A DNA stretch of 64,000 nucleotides from Dermacentor variabilis (taxonomy: Eukaryota; Arthropoda; Arachnida; Ixodida; Ixodidae): NCBI RefSeq assembly GCF_050947875.1, contig NC_134570.1, positions 107,331,622 through 107,395,621 of the forward strand, read 5' to 3'. The position numbers were made by a program, and so were the translations under genes. How positions within the stretch are numbered: the stretch's first letter is position 1; the number at the start of each line of letters is the position of its first letter. Shown in pieces: positions 37,717 to 48,179 of this stretch. The notes beneath the pieces are model-generated. The model searched no databases. It worked only from the letters and a program-made list of their open reading frames with translations, and had not been told where the DNA came from.

Positions 37717-39077
37717 AAAGTTTACAAGAATAGTCGAAGGGACGCAATCACAGTCCAGTATATATCAGACGATGCTTTACTTTTATTTAAGCGTGACATC
37801 AGTGCTCAGGATTGGTCTTTTATATTCGGAATAAAAAACGTGAATGATGCATATTCTAAGTTCATTGAAATTTTTCAGCGAATAGACGCGATACATTTCC
37901 CTTTTACAAGTTTCAAACCATCAAAAAGAATAAGAAAACCTTGGGTCACTCCTGCCCACAGGAAAGCTATCAATAAGAAAAATCGATTATTTCACACCTT
38001 CTTACGTACAAGAGTACCGTCTGATTTGAAAGATTTTGAAACTTTCAGAAATAAACTGAACGCCGAGCTACGGTCTGCAAAATTACGATATTATCAGCGG
38101 TTGTTTTCTGATATAAAGAAACAGCAACCTGACGCCGCTTGGAAAGTGCTAAACAGGGTGCTCGGTCGGGAAAGTAAAACGGAAACGCCCTCAAAGTTGA
38201 CGCACAATAACCGTGAAATAGTCGGTCAGGCGCTTGTTGATAATTTCAACCAAGCATTTCTAGACCACGCCCTTCCAGATAGTAACCTACAGGTTATCAG
38301 ACCGTCAAGCAATTGCCCTGCTGAAAGCTTTGCTCTGCATGATATAAGTGAAGCTCAAGTTTATCGAACATTTCTAGGTCTAGAGAACAGCAATGCTTTA
38401 GATATAGACAACCTACAAATAAAGCCCATAAAATATGTTATCGAATACATTACACCTGCGCTCGCTCACATATTCAATCTCGCTATCCAATCAGGTCAAA
38501 TTCCTGACGCACTGAAACGATCCAAGGTAACAGTCATTTACAAGGGAGGCAATAAAAATGAGACAAAAAATTACAGGCCAATATCTGTGATACCAATTTT
38601 TTCTAAAGGCTTAGAAAAAATATTGTTTTCTCGACTGACTAACTTCTTTGACAAAATAAATCTTCTTTCCGACGCGCAGTTTGGTTTTAGAAAAGGACGC
38701 TCTACCGAAACAGCTTTATTAACTCTTAAAAAAAGTGTGCTACAAAACATTGAAAATAAACACAACTCTCGGTCTTTTCGTAGATTACAGTAGGGCATTC
38801 GATTCACTTAACCATAACATACTTATATTAAAACTCTCGGACTACGGGGTTCGCGGTAAGCAGCTCGAACTATTCCGTTCGTACTTAGCCAACAGGACTC
38901 AGTCTGTGTACATTGGCAATTACCATTCATCTCCCCTCGATATAAAATGTGGTGTACCTCAAGGCAGTATTTTAGGTCCTCTTTTGTTTAACGTATACAT
39001 AAACGATATTGTCTGTATTGACACAAGCTCAAAATTTATCATATATGCCGATGATAGCACTATCCTACTCTCCGGAA
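37717..39077 (+). pseudogene. element 2 ORF2 part 2: linker and reverse transcriptase up to YADD
   Basis: The frame from 37717 runs through RKPWVTPAHRK and NYRPISVIP (near 38570) to FGFRKGRSTETALL (near 38690). A shift near 38760 moves to the frame with LGLFVDYSRAFDSLNH (motif A), GVPQGSILGPLLF (motif B) and YADD (39044-39055, motif C). The catalytic residues are all present. Coding is broken 22 bases after YADD by a SINE. Confidence 0.9.
39066..39077 (+). repeat. left target-site duplication of the SINE
   Basis: TACTCTCCGGAA occurs here and again at 39295-39306, either side of the SINE. Confidence 0.93.
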
Positions 39078-39294
39078 TGGCTATGGTGTTGGGCTGCTGA
39101 GCGCGAGGTCGCGGGATCGAATCCCGGCCATGGCGGCCGCATTTCGATGGGGGCGAAATGCGAAAACACCCGTGTGCTTAGATTTAGGTGCACGTTAAAG
39201 AAGCCCAGGTGGTCAAAATTTCCGGAGTCCCCCACTACGGCGTGCCTCATAATCAGAAAGTGGTTTTGGCACGTAAAACCCCAAATATTATTAT
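39078..39294 (+). mobile_element. tRNA-derived SINE (second family) inserted in RT, 5'-truncated
   Basis: This is the same family as 18711-18948 but begins within the tRNA-like head (TGGCTATGGTGTTGG), keeps box B GGATCGAATCC and ends in ATTATTAT. A 12-bp duplication of the RT coding sequence flanks it. SINE plus duplication add 229 bases, which shifts the RT frame by one. The SINE itself stays open in that frame, creating a chimeric ORF from 39009 to 39911. Confidence 0.93.
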
Positions 39295-39306
39295 TACTCT
39301 CCGGAA

Positions 39307-39846
39307 CTGATGAAGCCGATCTAGCGTCAAGATGTAATCAGGTCCTTGAGAAGCTCTTATTCTGGTCAAATTCTAACTGCCTCAAGATTAACCCAGCTAA
39401 AACCAAAGTACTTTTCTTCCGTGCAAAAAATAAAGTAATCAATTTAGAACAGGATATATACTGCGAAGGGCACAGAATCGAAATCGTCAGTGAATATAAA
39501 ATTCTCGGAGTAACATTTAGCTCTAATCTCACATGGGATTCGCATGTTGACAACTTATGCAAAAAACTTTCAATAACCACAGGAGCTCTATCGCGTTGCC
39601 GTGCAATTCTCCCAGTGGAAGCCAAAAAACAAATTTATTCTGCATTGTTCGCTTCTCATATTAATTACTGTAGTCTCGTATGGTTGACCACTACACAAAG
39701 GAATATTACGAGAATTTGTTTATTACAAAAGAAAATTGTTCGCAATATCGCAAATATTGATTATTTAGCTTCCACAGAATATTATTTTAGGTTGTACAAC
39801 ATTATGAAAATACAACATATGTATGAATTTCGTGTTTTGCGTTCAT
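39307..39846 (+). pseudogene. element 2 ORF2 part 3: RT palm end and thumb
   Basis: The frame continues with LKINPAKTKVLFFRAKN, YKILGVTFSSNLTW, FASHINYCSLVW and LQKKIVRNI. These are the standard post-YADD blocks of CR1/L2-like proteins. It ends at 39846, where RNase H sequence of another element begins. Confidence 0.88.
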
Positions 39847-39847
39847 C

Positions 39848-40480
39848 TACAGTGACTCGATATCAGCTGTTAGGGCATTTGCCAAAGGAACCATATCCGA
39901 GCTGGCCCTAGGGATATTAGGAAGCAAAGAGATCAAGCCACACACATTAATCTGGTTTCCAGCCCACATGGGACAGATCGAGGGTGCCCCGCCCATCCTC
40001 AGTGAGTCGGCACACGGAGCTGCGCGAGGGATCATCAACCGCGTAGCTACCGGGCAGTGTGACGCCGGGGGTACTGACAATCGGGACTCTACTTCCTCGT
40101 ACACCGAAATTACTAAGCACTTTTACTTGGCTCGGAGGATCTACCCCCTCCCACATTGCAAACTCAATAGACCTCAGGCTTTGACACTAAGGCTTCTACA
40201 GACGGGGGCATACCCAAACCCCCTACTTCTTCACAACATGTACCCCGAAATTCAGACGGCAAATGCATGTGCACTATGCAATGACTTAGCGAACTTACCT
40301 CACATGCTCTGGCGATGCCCCGCGTTACGCGGCGAGGAAAGTAACACTTCTTCACGCTGGGATGCTGTCCTACGCAGCCCCAACCTCGAAGAACAGTTAT
40401 GGGCTGTCCAACGGGCCCGCGACGCGGCGGAGAGGCTCGGCCTCTCTGTCCCGACGTGGGAGCGGCCCGCTGCGCGCTAG
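39848..40480 (+). pseudogene. I-clade ORF2 C-terminus: RNase H end and zinc knuckle
   Basis: About 210 codons are open to TAG at 40478-40480. The frame shows YSDS (RNase H Asp block) at its start, then WFPAHMGQ (39954-39977). A linker follows with ITKHFYLARR, LRLLQTGAYP and CALCND...HMLWRC (40269-40320), a CxxC/HxxxxC knuckle. RNase H removes the RNA strand after cDNA synthesis. The part upstream (RT, endonuclease) is missing. The copy at 11010-11715 is a more decayed relative. Confidence 0.85.
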
Positions 40481-40492
40481 GGCGCGCCCTAA

Positions 40493-40734
40493 GGGCCGAT
40501 TTACGCTCGAGCCGCCCATCGCCGCAAGCCGCACCGCACGCGTGCGGTCGCGCGAAAGATTGCGCGTATCAAACACTTGTGCACAAATTAGCGTTTACAT
40601 TGTGTACACAGTGTATACCTCACACATTGTAAACCGAAATTTGTGCACAAGTGTTTGATACGCGCAATCTTTCGCGCGACCGCACGCGTGCGGTGCGGCT
40701 TGCGGCGATGGGCGGCTCGAGCGTAAATCGGGCC
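40493..40734. mobile_element. 242-bp palindromic MITE with PIF/Harbinger-like ends
   Basis: Arms of 97 bases (40493-40589 and 40638-40734) are almost perfectly inverted, with one mismatch seen near the tips (GGGCCGATTT versus GGCCCGATTT). They contain GCTCGAGCCGCCCATCGCC and ACACTTGTGCACAAATT. The 48-base centre also pairs imperfectly. TAA flanks both ends (40490-40492 and 40735-40737). A 3-bp TWA duplication and GGSCC-type tips fit PIF/Harbinger non-autonomous elements. Confidence 0.85.
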
Positions 40735-40780
40735 TAAAGGACCCTAATAAAGTTTTTCATCCATCCATCCATCCATCTAT

Positions 40781-41077
40781 GTGTCTTCACCCACTTTTAA
40801 AAACTTTATTAGTACAATAGCATTACTTCAGCAAAATACCAATAATCGTACACGTTCTCTTGACTTTTGGATAATTCCGCGTTTCCGCACTTTTTACAAA
40901 CTGCAGTCCTTGAAATATAATTTTCCGTTAATCCTAAATAAATACAAAGATATAGTAAAGCCCACACTAGCATTACTTGAACAGCTCTTTTCTTTAAAAA
41001 AAAAATATCATACCTACCACTATTGTCTTGAAGCTACGTACATTCATATTCTTTTTTTTTTCTTTAACAGAAGCTAA
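40781..41077 (+). pseudogene. element 2 ORF2 part 4: extreme C-terminus
   Basis: The frame from 40781 contains the NTNNRTRSLDFWIIPRFRT block and YNFPLILNKY, the usual last segment of CR1/L2-like ORF2 proteins. It shows that the I-clade fragment split ORF2. Low-complexity sequence and a stop follow. Confidence 0.8.
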
Positions 41078-41189
41078 ATACTCCTGTGTCTGCTTGTATT
41101 TCACATTGTAGTGTTTTTGGAATATGATTCTTTTCCTGATGTATTATGTGTTTCTGTATATGCATATGTGAATTCATATATGTACATGT

Positions 41190-41349
<160 letters not shown>

Positions 41350-41539
41350 CTCGTCTTATGTAAGCAGTATATCTGGTATTATGTATTTTTATTCTGATGA
41401 ACTGTTATTTTCTGTGCGTTTTTGTTTACCGGTTCGACATTCACGTCGAGGTCAAGCCCTGCCTTGAATATGGTGTCCGGGCCTCTGTCAAGCTGCAGAC
41501 CGCAGCTTTTAGCCCTGTCAACCACAAAACTTGTTTTGG

Positions 41540-41572
41540 AAAATACAGAAATTGAAATTGAAATTGAATTGA
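41540..41572 (+). repeat. 3' tail of element 2
   Basis: GAAATTGAAATTGAAATTGA units end the element immediately before element 1 coding resumes at GATATCATC. Confidence 0.85.
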
Positions 41573-42250
41573 TATCATCGTGGGTACGGAAACGTGGCTA
41601 ACCGAACACGTTGCATGTCACGACATCGCGCTTCCATCATCGTTCGTTTTATTTAGGAAAGATAGGGCTGATTCTCGACGAGGAGGAGGAGTGCTCATTG
41701 CAAGTAACAAAGACTTCCATGCATCTCTTACCCCTATCAACTCTCCCTTAGAAATAGTCTGGGTTTCTGCTCAACTTGGTCATATGTTTTGCGTTATAGG
41801 CGCCTGTTATAGGCCACCAAGTAGCCAACCTGAATTCATTGAACTGTTAAATGACGCTATCGAGCAGATCCTTGTTAAGCACCCGAATTGCGTCCTATTT
41901 TTCGCAGGTGACCTTAATTTTCCCGCGATTAACTGGACGGCGCTAACTGTTGACTCCGATAATAACCGACAGGAGAACATTAACTTTCTTCATTTACTTC
42001 AATATCACCAGCTCACCCAAATTGTTCACGAGCCCACTCGCGGTATAAACATATCCTGGACCACACCAGCAACCCATCCTGAGCTCTTAGACATCCACGT
42101 CTTGGAAGAAACAAGTGCCCACAAAGTTATGCACTGTTCATCTTCTATACTTCCACGGACAGACGAAACAAAAACCAAAAACCTTATCTACAACAACGCA
42201 CGTGCGGATGTTGAAAAAGATGAACCTGTTGCTGGAAACTTTCACAAATA
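41573..42250 (+). pseudogene. CR1/L2-like element 1: endonuclease, resumed
   Basis: The frame begins DIIVGTETWL, in register with 36124. It has RRGGGVLIA, CYRPPSSQPEF and GDLNFPAINW before coding decays near 42060-42250. The histidine block expected at the end is not clear. TAG at 42248-42250 closes the frame. Confidence 0.88.
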
Positions 42251-43116
42251 GCTTTGGGGCCAATTTTCATAACCGTATACAACTAATGAAAATTGGAAGT
42301 TGTTTCGTGACAAACTCAAAGAAATAAAGGATCCCTGCGCGCCAAAACGAATGATAAGCACACCTACTAACGATATCCTTGGTTTACCACAGATGTCAAC
42401 TAGAGCACTAAATAGGAAAAAAAAAAGAGCATTTAGGAAAGCGGTTCGATCAAAGGAAGCTACAGACTGGGAAAACTACAAAAGCATTTCCAAAATAGCC
42501 GAAAAACAAATTTCTGAAGCCGAAAACAAATATTTTAATTTTACACTTCCTAGTTTGATAAAAACCAACCCTAAGAAATTTTGGAACACTGTTAACCCAA
42601 AAAGCGCTAGTACGGTTCCTGTTCTTTTGGGTGCACATGGCAGCACCCTACCTATAGAACAGTGTGCAGAACAATTCAATAGCCACTTCTCACAAGTTTT
42701 TGCGGACGAATTGCCCATTTACAATCCACTGCTGCTTCCTGAGGCCGATATCCAGATTCCCTTTTCACCCATTCACATATCTGCGCGGCGTGGCTCGTGC
42801 AATTGAACGCCTACCTCACCACACTAGCCCAGAACCCGATGGTATCAACGCGAAACTTAAAAATTACCTACCAACACACAGCTTTCCTGCTATCTCTCAT
42901 TTTCCAACAGTCACTCGATACGACATGTGTGCCAGAAGATTGGAGGTCCGCTTATGTAATCCCGGTATTTAAATCTGGTGACAGATCCGTTCCTAATAAT
43001 TACAGGCCAATTTCACTAACATCGATATGTTGCATGGTATACTGGAACACATATTATATACTAACATTGTGACTCATCTTAACCAGAACAACTTGCTTCA
43101 GAACAACCAACATGGC
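42251..43116 (+). pseudogene. CR1/L2-like element 1: linker and RT N-terminus
   Basis: Linker codons with RKKKRAFRKAVRSKEATDW (near 42410-42470) are followed by FWNTVNPKSAS and QFNSHFSQVF. Three frames then carry VARAIERLPHHTSPEPDGI (42790-42845), LDTTCVPEDWRSAYVIPVF (near 42910-42970) and NYRPISLTSI (43000-43029), the first RT boxes. Frameshifts lie near 42790, 42855 and 43040. Confidence 0.82.
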
Positions 43117-45742
43117 TTCCGCAAACATTTATCGTGTCAGACACAGTTATTTGAGTTAATAACGGACCTTCATCAAGCAAGCGACTCTTCCATCTCTCTA
43201 TATTGACTCCATCTTTATTGATTTCTCTAAAGCCTTTGATCGCGTGTCTCATAACCGCCTGATGATAAAGATACGCAACCTGCAGCTGGATCAACGTACT
43301 ACGCAGTGTATCAATGCATTCCGCAAACATGTATCGTGTCAGACACAGTTATTTGAGTTAATAACGGACCTTCATCAAGCAAGCGACTCTTCCATCTCTC
43401 TATATTGACTCCATCTTTATTGATTTCTCTAAAGCCTTTGATCGCGTGCCTCATAACCGCCTGATGATAACGATGCGCAACCTGCAGCTGGATCAACGTA
43501 CTACGCAGTGTATCAATGCATTCCGCAAACATGTATCGTGTCAGACACAGTTATTTGAGTTAATAACGGACCTTCATCAAGCAAGCGACTCTTCCATCTC
43601 TCTATATTGACTCCATCTTTATTGATTTCTCTAAAGCCTTTGATCGCGTGTCTCATAACCGCCTGATGATAAAGATACGCAACCTGCAGCTGGATCAACG
43701 TACTACGCAGTGTATCAATGCATTCCGCAAACATGTATCGTGTCAGACACAGTTATTTGAGTTAATAACGGACCTTCATCAAGCAAGCGACTCTTCCATC
43801 TCTCTATATTGACTCCATCTTTATTGATTTCTCTAAAGCCTTTGATCGCGTGTCTCATAACCGCCTGATGATAAAGATACGCAACCTGCAGCTGGATCAA
43901 CGTACTACGCAGTGTATCAATGCATTCCGCAAACATGTATCGTGTCAGACACAGTTATTTGAGTTAATAACGGACCTTCATCAAGCAAGCGACTCTTCCA
44001 TCTCTCTATATTGACTCCATCTTTATTGATTTCTCTAAAGCCTTTGATCGCGTGTCTCATAACCGCCTGATGATAAAGATACGCAACCTGCAGCTGGATC
44101 AACGTACTACGCAGTGTATCAATGCATTCCGCAAACATGTATCGTGTCAGACACAGTTATTTGAGTTAATAACGGACCTTCATCAAGCAAGCGACTCTTC
44201 CATCTCTCTATATTGACTCCATCTTTATTGATTTCTCTAAAGCCTTTGATCGCGTGTCTCATAACCGCCTGATGATAAAGATACGCAACCTGCAGCTGGA
44301 TCAACGTACTACGCAGTGTATCAATGCATTCCGCAAACATGTATCGTGTCAGACACAGTTATTTGAGTTAATAACGGACCTTCATCAAGCAAGCGACTCT
44401 TCCATCTCTCTATATTGACTCCATCTTTATTGATTTCTCTAAAGCCTTTGATCGCGTGCCTCATAACCGCCTGATGATAACGATGCGCAACCTGCAGCTG
44501 GATCAACGTACTACGCAGTGTATCAATGCATTCCGCAAACATGTATCGTGTCAGACACAGTTATTTGAGTTAATAACGGACCTTCATCAAGCAAGCGACT
44601 CTTCCATCTCTCTATATTGACTCCATCTTTATTGATTTCTCTAAAGCCTTTGATCGCGTGCCTCATAACCGCCTGATGATAACGATGCGCAACCTGCAGC
44701 TGGATCAACGTACTACGCAGTGTATCAATGCATTCCGCAAACATGTATCGTGTCAGACACAGTTATTTGAGTTAATAACGGACCTTCATCAAGCAAGCGA
44801 CTCTTCCATCTCTCTATATTGACTCCATCTTTATTGATTTCTCTAAAGCCTTTGATCGCGTGCCTCATAACCGCCTGATGATAACGATGCGCAACCTGCA
44901 GCTGGATCAACGTACTACGCAGTGTATCAATGCATTCCGCAAACATGTATCGTGTCAGACACAGTTATTTGAGTTAATAACGGACCTTCATCAAGCAAGC
45001 GACTCTTCCATCTCTCTATATTGACTCCATCTTTATTGATTTCTCTAAAGCCTTTGATCGCGTGCCTCATAACCGCCTGATGATAAAGATACGCAACCTG
45101 CAGCTGGATCAACGTACTACGCAGTGTATCAATGCATTCCGCAAACATGTATCGTGTCAGACACAGTTATTTGAGTTAATAACGGACCTTCATCAAGCAA
45201 GCGACTCTTCCATCTCTCTATATTGACTCCATCTTTATTGATTTCTCTAAAGCCTTTGATCGCGTGCCTCATAACCGCCTGATGATAAAGATACGCAACC
45301 TGCAGCTGGATCAACGTACTACGCAGTGTATCAATGCATTCCGCAAACATGTATCGTGTCAGACACAGTTATTTGAGTTAATAACGGACCTTCATCAAGC
45401 AAGCGACTCTTCCATCTCTCTATATTGACTCCATCTTTATTGATTTCTCTAAAGCCTTTGATCGCGTGCCTCATAACCGCCTGATGATAAAGATACGCAA
45501 CCTGCAGCTGGATCAACGTACTACGCAGTGTATCAATGCATTCCGCAAACATTTATCGTGTCAGACACAGTTATTTGAGTTAATAACGGACCTTCATCAA
45601 GTAAGCGACTCTTCCATCTCTCTATATTGACTCCATCTTTATTGTTTTTTCTAAAGCCTTTGATCGCGTGCCTCATAACCGCCTGATGATAAAGATACGC
45701 AACCTGCATCTGGATCAACGTACTACGCAGTGTATCAGTGCA
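43117..45742 (+). repeat. 13-copy tandem array of a 202-bp unit within the element 1 RT
   Basis: Units start at 43117 and every 202 bases to 45541 (TTCCGCAAACAT). Each spans RT codons from FRKH through motif A (FIDFSKAFDR) to TTQCI. Each also carries the same frame change between SSIS and DSIFID (a probable 4-base insertion CTAT), so that change predates amplification. Variants fall into classes A (TCTCAT...AAGATACGC), B (CCTCAT...ACGATGCGC) and C (CCTCAT...AAGATACGC) in the order A B A A A A B B B C C C C'. The first and last units share CATTTATCG, whereas the eleven internal units have CATGTATCG. The 73-codon minus-strand ORFs repeated here are artefacts. Confidence 0.97.
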
Positions 45743-46567
45743 TTTCTAACAAACCGCTTTCTGTCAATTAGGTTAGGGAGCTTCTTATCAAGACGTACAG
45801 GTGTTGTTTCAGGAGTACCCCAGGGTTCGGTGCTGGGTCCACTGCCTTTCTTAATATATATTAATGACATCACGTCGAACATAACGTCAACAATACGACT
45901 ATTTGCAGACGACTGTGTAATTTACGGAGTAATATCGAGCCCTTGCGACATCATTGCTCTCCAGACTGATCTTGATGAGCTAAGTCATTCGTGCGGCAGG
46001 TGGCAAATGGTAATTCACGCCGATAAAACTAAACATCGCAAGTTTACTCCCGCTGCTAACACGAGTCCTAATGCCTACACAGTTAATAATACTATCATTG
46101 AAACTGCAGCGTCGGTAAAATACCTCGGTGTAAATTTTAGCTCTAATTTATCCTGGAGCACTCATATTGATCTGATTACTATCAAAGCCTTAAAAAAACT
46201 TGGTCTTCTTAAACGCCGACTACACCAAGCCAACAAGCATACAAAACTTCCCGCATTCAAGATGCTAATCAGCCCTGTGATAGAATACGCGTCAGTGATC
46301 TGGAGCCCTCATTATACGTATCTTATTAACATGTTGCAATCTATACAAAACAAGGCTGCTCGATTCATCCTTTCCCATTACTCTCGGTATCAAAAAGTAT
46401 ACAGCACTGAAAATATCGCTCCATTTCCCGCCTCTGGTCATGCACAGAAAATTCAGCCGTTTATCCTTTCTCCATACTCTCTACCACAGCAACACACCAT
46501 TTGCAAGGTCACATCTTCTCCCGGCGCCGCACACATCGGCTCGTGTAGATCATATGAAGAAGACTAA
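45743..46567 (+). pseudogene. CR1/L2-like element 1: RT from motif B to thumb
   Basis: In the frame open from 45668, GVPQGSVLGPLPFLIYIND (motif B, 45810-45870), FADDCVIY (motif C, 45901-45925), KYLGVNFSSNLSW and AFKMLISPVIEYASVIW follow in the standard order. After about 46400 the frame changes near 46435, where FSRLSFLHTLYHS continues in another frame. The catalytic FADD is intact. Confidence 0.9.
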
Positions 46568-47044
46568 ACCCATTTTCGCTCGACAGAACGATAAAAATAC
46601 TGACCTTTGGTCCTGGCTATAGAAGAGTGGAATTCGCTTCCTTCTAGGATTGCGGCTATCGCTGGAACATCATCATTTCAAACGGCTCTTTCGTCATACC
46701 TAGAAAATTCCAATGTAAAATGATGCGCGTCGTTTTTTTTTATAGTGTGTGCGTGTCGGCCGTAACGTTCCGTGAAATGTTAGATGCCATGTTTTGTAAC
46801 TTCTGAAGGTGCGATTTTTGTTTCGTTTTGTGGGATTTGCTACATGTGCAATTTTTCAGTTCCTGTACCTAGCCATTTCTTCCCCCATTAACTTGTACCT
46901 GGCTTCTTCTTTATTTCTGTCTTTAGCCGTTTATAATCTGTGTTGTATATTGTTAAGTTTTCTTTGATAAATCCCTTCCCCCCCATGTAATGCCCGCATT
47001 GGGCCTTTAGAGTATTGAAATAAATAAAATAAAATAAATAAAAT
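46568..47044 (+). mobile_element. CR1/L2-like element 1: C-terminal codons, 3' untranslated region and tail
   Basis: Decayed codons (WNSLPSRIAA-like near 46630) lead to a 3' region with GCCCGCATTGGGCCTTTAG and an (AAATA)n-type tail at 47019-47044. This ends element 1. Confidence 0.8.
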
Positions 47045-47137
47045 GATATGAAACACGTCAGGCTGCACTGTCAGCATACAAGTATACGAGGGTATACTAC
47101 ATCATAAATATCGTCGTCTGAAGCTTCGCTCGGCCTG

Positions 47138-47217
47138 CACTCTAAAAACAGTTGCACCTTTTGGGGCGTATATTTGCCACACAACGATAATCGTCATCTG
47201 TCTTGCCCGCATTTCTT
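47138..47217 (+). mobile_element. left inverted terminal repeat of an outer MITE-like element
   Basis: CACTCTAAAAACAGTTGCAC through CGATAATCGTCATCTGTCTTG recurs as reverse complement at 49750-49821. Without the inner insertion the outer element would be about 260 bases. Confidence 0.8.
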
Positions 47218-47234
47218 TAACGCTGCGAGCCCGG

Positions 47235-48179
47235 TACACTGTAAACGGAAATAACTCCGAGGTGGGAGTATAATGCTTGTCCTCTAGCGACCCCCCTGTT
47301 CGGAGTTTCTTATGCTCCGTATGATCGGAGTAGAATTTTTACTCCGTACGAGCGGAATTTTTGCGTGGAATTATGGGAGCTTTTTTTCTGTCTTTTCTTT
47401 ATTTATTGCTTATTACTTTGCAATGGACGGAGTTATTTCGGGGTGCAACGGGAGTATAAAAGGAGGCATCGCGTGAGTTTGCGCGAACATCTTTACACAC
47501 AGAGACTGCTGGTCAAATTTGGAAATATGCACACGAGATCGCGTCAAATTCGACGAAAGAAGTCAATGAAAACACATATATCATGACATACATAAACATT
47601 TCAGAAACGCCCAATGCAGAAATTTGAAAGACATCCCACGTACACGCGATACTCAAGAAGCAACGGTGCCAGTATATATAGCCACGATACTGTGTGCCTC
47701 GAAAGCGCCTACACTGTAAACGGAAATAACTCCGAGGTGGGAGTATAATGCTTGTCCTCTAGCGACCCCCCGGTTCGGAGTTTATTATGCTCTGTGTGAT
47801 CGGAGTAGAAATTTTACTCCGTGTGAGCGGAATTTTTGCGCGGAACTATGGGAGTTTTTTTTTCTGTCTTTTCTTTATTTATTGCTTTACAATGGACGGA
47901 GTTTTTTCGAGGTGCAACGGGAGTATAAAAAGAGGCATCGCGTGAGTTTGCGCGAACATCTTTATATGCAGAGGCTGCTGGTCAAATTTGGAGATATGCA
48001 CACGAGACCGCGTGAAATTCGACGAAACAAGTCAATGAAAGCCCATATATCATGACATACACAAACATTTCAGAAACGCCCAATGCAGAAATTTGAAAGA
48101 CATCCCACGTACACGCGATACTCAAGAAGCAACGGTACCAGTATATATAGCCACGATACTGTGTGCCTCGAAACCGCCT
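47235..48179 (+). repeat. 475-bp tandem duplication of the inner element's left end
   Basis: Two copies (47235-47709 and 47710-48179) both start TACACTGTAAACGGAAATAA and are roughly 95% identical by eye. They differ by small indels such as a missing TATTACT-like stretch in copy 2. Each contains several ACTCC/GGAGT words. Confidence 0.93.

Larger units (their letters stand above)
39847..40777 (+). mobile_element. I-clade retrotransposon 3' fragment nested in element 2
   Basis: The fragment is 5'-truncated within RNase H and carries an open frame, an AATAAA signal (40746-40751) and an (ATCC)n tail (40759-40778). Element 2 coding resumes after it (NTNNRTRSLDFWI near 40835). A short CATCTA word at both edges may be the target duplication, but it overlaps the tail repeats. 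It contains a MITE at 40493-40734. Confidence 0.85.

Noticed and set aside
39009..39911. A single 300-residue host protein
   Set aside because: Its middle is a SINE read-through and its end is RNase H sequence of another retroelement.
43079..45718. Twelve tandem minus-strand ORFs of about 73 codons with nearly identical peptides
   Set aside because: They are antisense to reverse transcriptase codons in the 202-bp array and repeat only because the DNA repeats. There is no start context, domain or spacing suggesting genes.
43117..45742. CRISPR-like array
   Set aside because: Units are contiguous 202-base repeats without unique spacers, in a eukaryotic retroelement.
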